Source: Torreya grandis | Lineage: Eukaryota > Streptophyta > Pinopsida > Cupressales > Taxaceae | Length of the DNA stretch: 64,000 nucleotides | Reading direction: 5' to 3' | NCBI GenBank assembly: GCA_037957365.1 | Contig: JARHVA010002006.1 | Location: forward strand, 2,327,501-2,391,500 | Shown: in pieces, positions 31,319 to 43,000 of the stretch | Numbering within the stretch: the stretch's first letter is position 1 | How the letters are laid out: the number at the start of each line of letters is the position of its first letter | Made by a program: the position numbers and the translations under genes | The notes under the pieces: model-generated | What the model was told of the DNA's origin: nothing | Databases searched by the model: none | What the model saw: only the letters and a program-made list of their open reading frames with translations

Positions 31319-32238
31319 TGTAGACACCTAAAAGTGGCCACCAATGGATTCATACCTAAATTTAGATCAATTCTTACCAACCATTTAACATTTAGTCTAA
31401 GAATTTTTAAATGTCTCAAATTTGGCTTCATAACATGCATTTAAATTAATTTGGCCCAAAAATTAATTAAATAAAGAAAATGCCCAAATCAATTAAATCA
31501 AAACTTGGAAAATATTCAAAATCATAAAAAGGATTAATTAACATTAAAATCCTAATTAAATTCATCATTGAAAAATTAAATGAATTATGAAAAAGGAAAA
31601 TTCAAAATCAAAGAATATCCTAGGTTTTCATCATTATCTTATGTGAGTTGTCCAAAATTCAAAATATCTCAAAGCACACATATTCCTTGCTAATCATAAG
31701 GTTTAGACACCTTTTAACTCTACTAAAATTATTTAAGAAAACCTATTTTAAGATTTAACTCATTCTAAATTGATTTCAAAACCTATAAATACAAGCATTT
31801 GCCTCTCCATTTAGATATTTTGGACATAGTAATGTTATAATGCAAGATTTAGGGCATAAGGCAAATACATAGTGTTATAATTCCAAAATTGAGGCAAACC
31901 AAGCCACTTCAAGCCATATCAAAGCTGAAAGCCAAGCCAACCATGGTTCCAAGAAGATATGGAGATAATCAAGCTCCATTGATGAAGACTTCTTGAGCAC
32001 AATTTGAGCAAGACACATGAAGAAACCTCTTGGAGCATTTAAGGAATTTGTAAGGAATTTTGTGAGTTCTTTCCATTTTTATTTGTGTTTTATTCATTTG
32101 TGTTTCTTCATAATGCTCCTCCCATTGATTTATACAAGATAGTATTATGCATTTTAGTTTGTTTGTTTTCATTTTGAGTGATTTTCATTATGAAGCTAAC
32201 ATATGATATAACCACCCTTCTTGGATTCCTTGATCACA
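31319..32238 (+). mobile_element. 3' LTR of element X, copy 2
   Basis: It begins TGTAGACACC after a decayed polypurine tract (31303-31318), has TATAAATA at 31784-31791, and ends GATCACA. It is 920 bp and aligns with 6816-7748. The base after it begins unrelated chromovirus protease sequence, which marks the outer boundary of the X tandem. Confidence 0.7.
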
Positions 32239-35200
32239 ATATGATGTGATCCTAGGAGTCAGTTGGCTTGAAAAACATAAGGTCAAGTTTGACTACTACT
32301 TGAATAATGTTGAGTGTTTGGATTATTTTAGAAATAAAATATAAATTCAAGGTTAGAAAAGAGAGTTGAGGCTCAGGCAGATTTTTGCTATGCAACTCAA
32401 GAGAGCTCAAGGAAAAGGGTGCCTAGTATTTATCATAAAGATAAATGAAATGTAAGAACCTAAAGAACCATCTCTCAAATATTATCCATTCCTTAATAAT
32501 TTTCATGATGTGTTTCCAAAAGAATTGACAAGGTTTCCTTTTAGAGGTGAGTTCAATTTCTCTATCGATATCATACCTAGTTTAGAACCATATTCTAAGG
32601 CACCATAAATAATGACAACCAATTATTTGGTTGAATTAAAGGCTCAACTTAAAAAATTGTTGTCTAAGGAGTTGATTAGGCTAAGTGTGTCACCATGGGG
32701 TGCACTAGTTATCTTTGTCAAGAAGATGTATGGTACTCTTCGATTTTGCATTGATTATAAAATGTTGAACTAGGAAACTATCAAAAATAGGTACCCACTA
32801 CCTCATATAGATGATCATTTCAATCAAATTTAGGGGGAAATAATATTTTATAAGATTTATCATAGAGTAGGATACCATCAATTGAGGATAAGGGATGAGG
32901 ATATTCTAAATATAACATGCAACACTTCTTATGAGAATTATGAGTTCATAGTGCTACCATTTGGTTTGATAAATGCTTTGACAACATTCATGAAATTCAT
33001 AGACAATGTGTTCAAAGATTATCTAGATCACTTTGTTATGGTTTTTTTGGATGACATTTTTTAATACTCAAAGAATTAAGAGGAGCACCTTAGGCATCTA
33101 GAATTAATTCTACAACAGTTATGAATCACAAGTTGTATGGCAAGTTGTCTAAGTACACATTTTTACAAGAGAGAGTGTATTATCTAGAGATATTGTCTCT
33201 GAAAAAAGTACCTTAACAGATTTGGTAAAGATTAGATCCATTATGGAATGGTTGACACCAAAGAATGTGCACGAGGTAAGGATTTTCATGAGATTATTAG
33301 GCTATTATGGGAAGTTCATTTTAAAAAATTTCAAGATAGATAATTCAATTACCTCTTTATAATGTAAGAATCAAAGTTTTGTCTAGACAGAGAAGTGTGA
33401 AGTAGCTTTCCAAGAATTGAAAATAAGGCTTACTTTAGCACTAGTGTTAAGAGTTCCTAATAGATTTGGTAAAGATTAGATCCATTATGGAATGGTTGAC
33501 ACCAAAGAATGTGCACGAGGTAAGGATTTTCATGAGATTATTAGGCTATTATAGGAAGTTCATTCTAAAAAAATTTACGATAGATAATTCAATTACCTCT
33601 TTGTAATGTAAGAATCAAATTTTTGTCTAGACAGAGAAGTGTGAAGTAGCTTTCCAAAAATTGAAAATAAGGCTTACTTTAGCACTAGTGTTAAGAGTTC
33701 CTAATCCCAATGGTCAATTTTCAATGATCACAGATGTGTAAGGGGATGGACTAGGAGGACTCCTTATCTAGTATTATGTAATGGTGACTTATGAATCAAG
33801 GAAGTTAAAACATTATAAGTTGAACTATGACCCTTGTGACCTAGAACTTGCAGCAATTGTGCATGCTTTGAAATCTTGGTGGCATTACTTGTTGAGAAAA
33901 CCATTTGATCTCAAGATGGATAACTTGAGACTCAAGTACATCGTCACCCAACCAAATTTGAATGTTTGTAGAAGATGTTGGCTTGAGTTTTTGTCTGATT
34001 ATAATTTTGATATCAAATATATCAAAGGCAAGAAAATAAAGTAGTTGATGCCCTAAGTCATAGAAGGTACATAACATCCATAGCTACTATTAAGAGTACT
34101 TTAATAGATAGAGTGATTAAATTATTGCTAGGAGATGAATTTTATGATCAGGTTAGAAAAGCATTGTCTGAGAAAGCTTAGAATCCTTCGTATAAATGAT
34201 TTAGGTTAGAGAGTGATGGTATTTTACATTATAATGGAAATATGTATGTTTCATATCGAGAGAATATGTAGAGCATAGTGCTAAATGAACTACATATTTC
34301 CCCATATTTGGGACATCCAAGAGTAACCAAGTTCATGGCAGGGCTTAGACCACTATATTTCTAGAAGGAAATCAAGAAATTTGTAGAATACTATGTGTCA
34401 TGTTGTTTGGAATGTTAGTAAGTGAAAGATGAGCATGTGCATTCATCTAAGTTTGTATATTTGCATGATATACCATAATAGAAGTGGCAAGTTATTAGTG
34501 TGGAATTTATCCAAGATTTATTGATGGCATGAAATAGACATGATATGATCTTGATAGTAGTTGATAAACTAACCAAGGTGGCTCATTTCATACTAGAAAA
34601 TTTGGCATATAATGCACCTACTCTTGTGAAGAGGTTTATGAAATAAGTGTATAGGTTGCATGTATTTCTAGAGAATATCATTTTGGATCATGATCCAAAG
34701 GTGACTTCTAGATTTTGGGTAACTCTAAATTTAGCTTTGGGTAGACAACTAAATTTTAGCACTACATATCACCCAAAGATTGATGGTTAGACTGAGAGAG
34801 TTAACCATGTGTTAGAGTATTTTATTCATATGTATTGCATGGATTAATAGTATAAGTGGGAATATTATCTTTCATTGGTTTAGTTTGCAAACAACTCATA
34901 CTAATCAGCTTTGAATTTGGCACCATTTGAGGCATTGTACGGAAGAAGGGGCAAGACACCAATCAATTGGGATAGGTTAGAGGACAAGGTAGTCTTTGGG
35001 CATGGGATGTTTTCATAAATAGAAACACAAGTTATATTAATTAGGTAGAGATTGACTGAGGACAATGATAGGCAGAAGAGTTATGTTGATCTGGAGAGGA
35101 TAGATAGTTTTTAGTAGGTGATCAAGTGTTCTTCTGGGTTAAGCTACAAAAGAACTCAATTAAATTCAAAAAATCAATAAAATTATCACCAAGATATGTA

Positions 35201-35628
35201 GGACCCTTCGAAGTGTTATAAGTGTTCAATACTATAATGTATAAGATTTTATTGGCACTAACCCTAGCTCTATTACATAATATCTTCCATGTATCTTATC
35301 ATAAAAAGCATATAGCTGATCTTACTCATGTGTTGGATTAGAATGCTTTACAGGTTTTAGATCTTGGCGTGGTCATCGTAGAACCAATTAGAGTAATTGA
35401 CACTCACAAACTTCTTTTACATAATATAGAGATGTTATAGTGCAAGGTCTTATGAGACCAATATTCTAAGGATAGTGCTACTTAGGAAGACTATGATGAG
35501 TTCTATAGATGATTTCCACATTTATTCACTTGATTAGATACTTTATACTATGTTATTTTTCTACTAAACATTGTTTTTAATTTATAACTTATGTTTGAGT
35601 AAGAGTCATCTGAAATGATGACTAGTTT
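32239..35628 (+). pseudogene. Ty3/gypsy chromovirus-type pol relic (PR end, RT, RNase H, IN)
   Basis: The domain order is readable through many stops and frameshifts. The protease tail is GVSWLEKHKVK (about 32250). The RT (about 32480-33180) has [62 protein letters not shown]-like words and the catalytic FLDDI. RNase H (about 33715-34065) has YESRKLKHYKLNY, ELAAIVHALKSWWHYLL and DYNFDIKYIKGKK. Integrase (about 34270-35000) has a zinc-binding H...GHP with later CC..C, then DKLTKVAHFI, LDHDPKVTSRFW and TERVNHVLE. Gag and the 5' LTR are missing, because the relic is cut by the X boundary. A 244-bp tandem duplication interrupts the RT/RNase H connection. The element is dead. Confidence 0.85.
33218..33705 (+). 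repeat. 244-bp tandem duplication within chromovirus pol
   Basis: 33218-33461 and 33462-33705 are direct, abutting copies differing at only a handful of positions (about 97% identical by eye). The length is not a multiple of three. The duplication is much less diverged than the damage in the surrounding pol, so it occurred after the element died. Confidence 0.9.
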
Positions 35629-35640
35629 AAAGGGGAAGGA
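35629..35640 (+). promoter_or_regulatory. Polypurine tract of the chromovirus relic
   Basis: AAAGGGGAAGGA is followed directly by TGTTACATCTC, a common beginning of chromovirus LTRs. It lies about 130 bp after the last integrase-like sequence. Confidence 0.7.
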
Positions 35641-36660
35641 TGTTACATCTCAATTGCTCATAAGCAAACTTACATGATTATCTATGGATATTTATAGTTA
35701 ATAATTTGATTTGGATATTTTGACTAAGCTTGAGATATATGCTATTATAGGGTTGGATATTGATTATGTTACATGATTATGTTGCTAGGAGTTAGTTGTA
35801 ATGTATATGTTTACATTATGATCATGTTGATTTGTTATTTTAGTTATATTTTATGATGTATGCATATCATGATGTTATGGTTTAACTACTTGCTATGAGT
35901 TTGATATAGGAGAACTCATCTCTTAGAGCATGATGAAGGGAGAGTATCATTAGAGAAGGTGACATATATGGAGTTATTAGGGGATGACACAGAAATTAGT
36001 TAGAACCTAACAGACACCACATTAACTAGTGCATGTTAACTGCATAATAAAATAGTTAACATAATATGTTTGATGTTGCTTATATTAGATAGTTATTTTC
36101 TCATGGTTGATAGCATAGTTTAAATGGTTATATAGACTTCATCTTGCATGATTTATTTGTGTGACCATTAATGCTTTTAGATATGTGATTTGCATAATTG
36201 TATTAAACTCAATTTTATTGATTTAGGAAATAATCATTAAATCATTATGACATTGAAGTGTTAATTTAATTAGCAAATGTGTGAATTATTGTAATTAGTG
36301 ATAAAATAAATAAAATATAAGAATTTATAAGTATGAGGAAAAACAAGAAAAAGAGAAGAAATTTTTAAAATAAATAAAAAATAATAATAATAAATAAAGA
36401 TAAATAGAAAGGTTTAATTTTAGGGGGAAAAAGAAAGATTTTGAAAAAAAGAATAAAAATATAAAGAAAAACAAAAAAAATAAAAAGGAAAAATCTACGA
36501 AATTTCTCACAAAAGGAGAATAAAGATAAAAATAAAGGAAGATATTCAGATAGAATATATTGAGGTGCAACATACAGAGCAAAGGGGAGAAGAAGGTAGA
36601 GAGAGTAGCGTGGAAGTGGAAGAGACAAAAAGCCAAATAGAATGATAGCATAGGAGGCCA
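35641..36660 (+). mobile_element. 3' LTR of the chromovirus relic (end uncertain)
   Basis: It starts TGTTACATC after the polypurine tract. No 5' LTR survives to define the other end. 36325-36660 is strongly purine-rich on the plus strand with A and G runs. No gene is visible. Confidence 0.45.
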
Positions 36661-36667
36661 GGTAGGT

Positions 36668-36708
36668 AATGCAATTAGATTATTGTGTGTATTAATTTGT
36701 GGTTGAAA

Positions 36709-36770
<62 letters not shown>

Positions 36771-36878
36771 GCAATTAGATTATTGTGTGTATTAATTTGT
36801 GGTTGAAATCTATATATATATATATATATATATATAATGCAATTAGATTATTGTGTGTATTAATTTGTGGTTGAAATC

Positions 36879-36910
<32 letters not shown>

Positions 36911-36940
36911 TACACATACACATACATATATATATATGAA
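36668..36940 (+). repeat. Compound microsatellite embedded in a 43-bp repeat
   Basis: A 43-bp segment beginning AATGCAATTAGATTATTGTG and ending TGGTTGAAATC occurs three times (36668, 36768, 36836). Each is followed by a TA run: 29 repeats (36711-36768), 13 repeats (36811-36836) and 5 repeats (36879-36888). The last runs into CA repeats (36889-36910) and a CATACA tail. Confidence 0.95.
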
Positions 36941-39900
36941 ACTAAAAACAAATAGAGGTCAAACTATATGTTAAGAGATACACAGACTTATATGAAATTT
37001 GCAATGAGAACAACTAACTAGGTAAATACTAAATTTAGGTGATACATATAACAACTTGATTTTATGTGTTATGGTGATACTTATATATAATCATATTTAT
37101 TATAAATGATTCTATGTATGAATCATAGTGGATTACTCATCAAAGAATTCCTGAGTTACTTGGTAGAATTTATACTCTACATAATTATTGAATGTTTGAA
37201 AATAAACAATGACTCTACCATAGGGACTGATCCAATTTATATGAAAGATCAAATATTTGTAATTATAACTAATTAACAAAATAAGAATATAGATATATAA
37301 TACAATGATTTACAAGTATAGTAGCTATTCAAAATCTAATGATTTACATTAGAGTATTGATATATATAATTAGAGTATTGAAAATAATAGACATATTCTT
37401 TATAAGTTATGTTTATACATAATCCAATGATAATCCAACTATATTTACACTACTTTCTGTATAAGATAATATATCTTTATTATTAACATTATGAAGTTAC
37501 ATAATAACAGCTAGTATTACAAGAAGTTAGTAATGGAAATATTACTAGCTAATATTACAATGATAATCTAGTATTGTCTATAAATCTTTTACATGTGTGC
37601 TAATAGCTAAGTCTTATACCAATAATATTGTCTTACATGATGTATAAGCTAGATTAATTATTGATATATCTATAAAACCCAAATCTGTCAAACCAAACAA
37701 TCTCCTGAATAGATATTACGGTCTAAGGGAAAATTATGTTTAGCAATTTGAGGTTATATAACAACTTTTGAAAAGAAGAAATAATGATTTATTTAAAATT
37801 TGTTGTATGCAGTGATTTTCTAGTTAAAACTATCAAACTATTTATAAATGGAAAGATACATATAGATAGAAGTCAATATATAGATATAATCAAAAATATA
37901 AAGTATCTAAAAGATAGCTAGAGGAGTCTAGATCATCATGGAATGGTTGAAGGAACATTTGGAATGCTTTGGAAGCATGTTTTAGATGAGTTTGTAGCTC
38001 GACTATTAAATTCTATAGATCGATTGACAAAATTTGTAGCTCGACTATTCCATAACTCAACAGTCAAAATCTATAGCTCAACTGTAAAATTTTATAGCTA
38101 TTTATTGAGGTCTGTAGAATACCTAGTAAAGTTTAGATCTTCACTAGAATGATAGGTTTGTGACTGAGGCCCTTTCTTATCTTCATGGGATCATATCAAG
38201 ACTCTTATTCATATGCTATAATACCTGTACATATCAAAAATGAAGGATTAAACATGAAAATATTTAGAACATTATGTAAATAATGCTAACTTAGATTCAC
38301 ATAAGCTTAAAGAGACAAAAGCATTCATCTTCCAACTTAGACTAGTTATAATCCTTAAGAATTCATGCAATACTCAACCTAAATGGAATATTAATGGATG
38401 TTAAGTATGATATATAATGGTTATAATGAGTCATAGTGTGGACTCCTCATAAACTATCATTAAGGTTATATTGACTAAGTGTTCAACTAAAAACCATAAA
38501 AGATTATTGACATCTTTAAACCATATTAATATATATTGTTGAGCATATTTATATATAAATGAAATATATTTATTTGAATAGTTAGGATTTATTTTAAGAG
38601 TATAATGTATATGGGTGTAATGGATCATATGCCTTTAAGTTTTGTTGAATAAAAGATTATGTTTTCATTGATTTATAGCTTCTTATTATGACTGGTCGTG
38701 GTATTTAGTATTTGTTCTTAAGAACACTAGACTATGGTAATATGGGTTATCATTGGGTGTGGTATATTTATAAATTAATTATAGTAATTAAAAATTATAG
38801 TTAAATATATATTTTACCTGAATGGTATAAATTATAGTTATTATATTATATGATAGATATTATTTTGAGTCATTCATACATTTGATGGAATAAATGTATG
38901 ATTTGTGATTATTCCTATGATTATCATGTTATTTTATTTCTATTAGGATGTAATCTATATGAATCTATTGGTTTTAATTTGTTAATCACATCTCACATTA
39001 TTGATACTAAGTAAGTAGTGAAATGAACTTCACTAGCTTACTAGCATCACAAAACTAGATAAAGGTAATCTGATTAAGTGGTGTGTATGAATTTGATTGA
39101 TCCTTAGATCATTATTTATTATTTAAAACTTTAGCCAAATTAATGTTTAATTATACATTGTTATTTCATGAGTATGATTTATATATTTATGTGATATCTT
39201 GAGTATAATGGGTTTTTATGATACACTGTATGTTTAATTTTAAAAATCATACAACACATGGGTATTAGCTTGTCTCTCTAGATTCCTATGCCATCACTAT
39301 CTACTTATATGTGAAGGGAGGGCCAATACCTAATGGGATTAATGTTAAGGATTTTTGGTCTATGGTTGGTGTGAAAAAGTACTCGGATGATGTTCTCCCT
39401 CCCCACAATGGTACTAATTTTGAGATGACACTTGAGATTGTCACAGATACTAGAGTCCAAAAAACTATGATCTAGGGAGCCATGTATCTTATATATGTAC
39501 ATTTAATTTTATTTATTATTGAAACATTATCATGATGAGCTGTAATTACTTATTAAACATGGATAGTAGTAGTGGTATGGTTATACCATCTGTGGATGGA
39601 TATTTGTAATTACTTTCTATAATAGTATTATGATGTGTTTATAATTATGATAGTGATCAATGATATATGATGTAGTATATTCATTTAAAATTATCAAACT
39701 TAGAGTATTTTATATGATCACAAATTAGATTCTTTTGATGTAATCTATTTAAAGTATATGTTGTTTAATTTTTTTTTTAAATCATGTATTTCTACATAGA
39801 TCCCAGTGAGGATGTTACATGTTTCTCCAACTCAAAAATAGATGGATAAGAATGATTATGAGGGTGGTTTTAGAGGTCTTGGAGCTCATTTACATGGTGG

Positions 39901-40060
39901 TTTGATTAGTTGAATCATTTCCGTGAAGTAATTTCACTTGAGGGAAGAAGGTCTTGGTATACAATTTGTTTTAGATAATTCTACTGCAAGTTCCTTTTTC
40001 CTCTTCATGGTGATCATTCTCAAGGGTCTCTAATGCTTAATTGATCATGGAATACCCATA
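36941..40060. other. AT-rich intergenic/decayed repeat DNA
   Basis: No coding or LTR landmark is recognised. 37989-38113 holds about five degenerate 19-22-bp units with the core TAGCTCGACT. A 53-codon open stretch on the plus strand near 39312-39475 (with GGPIPNGINVKDFW) matches nothing I know. The left end of the V2 unit should fall near 40060 by length, but I could not find it. Confidence 0.4.
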
Positions 40061-43000
40061 ATTTTCATGGATTTCATGTTATACTTGTCTTTAATGTGTT
40101 TCTTATTCATATATTCAAGTTTTCCTCTTTGAGAAACATGTTCTGTGTTTGAATAGTCTGATGGAGGTTTGATTATCAATCTTGGCTCAATTACTAGTAA
40201 TGTACCATGATGTGAAGTTTTGAGACCATATACCACCATTTAAGGTAAATAAAATTCAATAAAATATCCCATAATACACCTTCCAATGAAAATTTTAAAT
40301 TATATCTTTCATATATAGTTGTATAGACTCTAGAGAAGTTTGAAGATGCTCAAAACTTTAAAAAAAGATTTATCCATATCCTCACACCTTCCTGTCTCCT
40401 TTGGTCTTGATTTTGACACCACCAAGTTACTTCCAACTAAATATAATTCTCTAATTCATAACTCAAAGTCTTAGGCATTAGTTGAATGTGTGTATTCCAT
40501 ACAAGACCAGTCAAGAAAGTTGTAGTTGATATAAGGTGGATTGATGCTTGGTTAGAAGCTTTATGAAATCAATGAGAAGTGTTTTGAAGATGTGAAGTGG
40601 TTGAGAATTCAAAAAGTCAAGGAGCTTAAGAGAGTGGCGTTGTGTATCCAACACAATCAAATTAAGACCTATAGGTTGTTTAAAAGTGGTTGATAAGTTA
40701 ATAACTCAAGGAGATTAAGAGAGTGGCTTTGTGTAGCCAACACAATCAAATGAGACCTACATGCCTCAAACCTGTAGGCCCTCATTTAGACCCTGAGTAA
40801 TGGCTAATAAACACAAAATCAAAGATAAGATGATAAAACCTTATTAAATTCTCCTCAAGCTAGATGTAGACACTAATCCAACCCATCAAATAACACAAAG
40901 CTACCTTGAACAGTCAATAAAAATGAAACTAAGTTGACAAGACAATCAAATCTCCATCTACAATAGGTTGTATGAACTGTGTACTTATGGCAAAAGAGAA
41001 GTGGATTGGAAACACTTTTGAGAGTCTATAGACCCTATATATACATGGATATAACTCTTTTGTTTTTAATCTTCAATAATCATGGTACTAAAAGGAGTTT
41101 AGGTTCTAAAACACCTAACACAATCAAGACCTTCTCAAAGTCACATCAGGCATGATTGAAAGGCCAATTGGTTTTGGGCCTAAGTAAAGAAATAAAGCTG
41201 TTGAGAGAGGATAAAAACCTATTTTGAGACCCAAAATGAGGTCAAAGACTTTGGGAAGTTATTAATGAATTTTATGAGGTACAAATACACAAGACATAGT
41301 CAAGATCCCCTAATGAGCATCTACAAGTGCCTGTAAGAGGAGATAAACTGGCCTCAAGCTTAGAAACATTAGAAGAGCATGTTTGAAAGATGTCCTAAAC
41401 CATATTAGAACTGAAAAAATGTAATGTAATATTAAATTGGTTTGTAATAACATGAAGGAGAGACTTAAAGATCAAGGGAACATACTATTAATGTCCTAGT
41501 GAGCACCTATAGGTGGCTTATAGATCAAACTAGTCTCAAGGCATACAATGAAGAGACATGAGTGTTTGAGAGAACCTTGGGTCTAATTAAGACTACATAT
41601 AAGTCTATGACCCATAAAATACATTATAATCAGCTGAAATTGAGGTCTAAACACATGAACATAGTCATGAGCCCTAAATAATACCTATAGGTTTGTACGG
41701 AAGGAGACCAAGATAAGTGAATTAGAATTATTAAAAAAGAATTAATAGAGTTATTTGAGAGAGGCTTTGAGACTAGTTGAGTCTGAAAACAAGTCATATA
41801 TTATTAAGGACATGATGGGGTTTGAATATTAATTCCTAAACACATAGAGCATATAATCATGACTCTCCTAGATCACCTATAGACCTATTTGACGGATCAA
41901 CTCAGAGTGATGCATTAAAAGGAAAGAGACATAGATGTTTGAAGGGTATTTTAAAACACAATTGGAACTTTAAAAAAAAATTAGGGACTAGGAGAGGTCA
42001 CTAATATAAGATTGAGGTTTTTAAACCTTTATTCACAGTCAAGTGACCCTAGAAGGTAAGCCACATGCCTACTCTAAGGTCTTTCTATCTTCAAGACTAA
42101 AGCTAAAGAGCTAAGCTAGAAAAGAAATATTGAAAGGTTGTTTTTGAATCCAATAAAAACTCCAAACTAACTTAGATTCTAAATTATGGTTAGTGATGAA
42201 GAGGAAAGGTCTCGAACCCAAAATAAAAATTACATTCAAGACATTCATGAACACCTGCATGCCATATGAACACAGGTAGGTCTTAAGCCTAAAAGGAAGG
42301 AATAAGTGTATGGAGGGCCACTAATTTATACCTTAGTTGGATCAAAAAGTCATAAATTCACTTTGGAATAAAAGGAAACATGTGGAATATTGAACAAAAT
42401 TGAGTTTAATTCCCACACACATATAGGCATGTTTGTTCCTTTAGGTGAGGTTTTGCTTGTTTTGAGAAAAGTGAGGGTTGTGGAAAGGTATTGAAGGATG
42501 AGAGTTACTTGGTGAATGGTTTCCATAATTAATAAAGATATTTTGAGACCTTATACCTGATTCAAAGGTGAAAAGGTTAAGAACTCAATTTAGGCTTCAA
42601 AACCTTGCACACAATCATACACACCCTATAGCTAATCTTGAGAAATTAGCATGTTGGGAGCTCAATAGGCATAATCATGACCTAAAAATCAATACAGGGG
42701 GTCATCATGGGTTGAAAAATACTTCCATAGTATCTTTAGGTCATAAAAATAATGGAAGTACTCATTATTTTATCTCAGACCTTGCCCACTCCTTAGGCAA
42801 GGGACAGTTAAAAGACTTAGGGGTCTACTTGAGTTAAAAGGTCATGAAACAAATTTATAGACCTCATGAATGGAATATAAGGTAGTCAAATTTCATATAA
42901 TAGGTATCCATACATTTTTATATGTAAAAAAACTTCAGTTTTTAGTCCAAGTGCCCTTGAGGGCTAGCAAGAAAGAGATAGCTCTTAAACCTCAACACCT

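Noticed and set aside
36325..36774. 149-aa minus-strand ORF starting with a Tyr-Ile repeat
   Set aside because: It is a translation of the TA microsatellite followed by an A/G-rich tract.
39305..39502. Possible small gene (either strand) at 39305-39502
   Set aside because: Open frames of 53-65 codons without start context, domain or second copy; chance is sufficient. Kept only as a remark in the intergenic entry.
42568..42837. 89-aa plus-strand ORF in V2
   Set aside because: It falls within the degenerate tandem array and translates repeat units; no homolog in V1.
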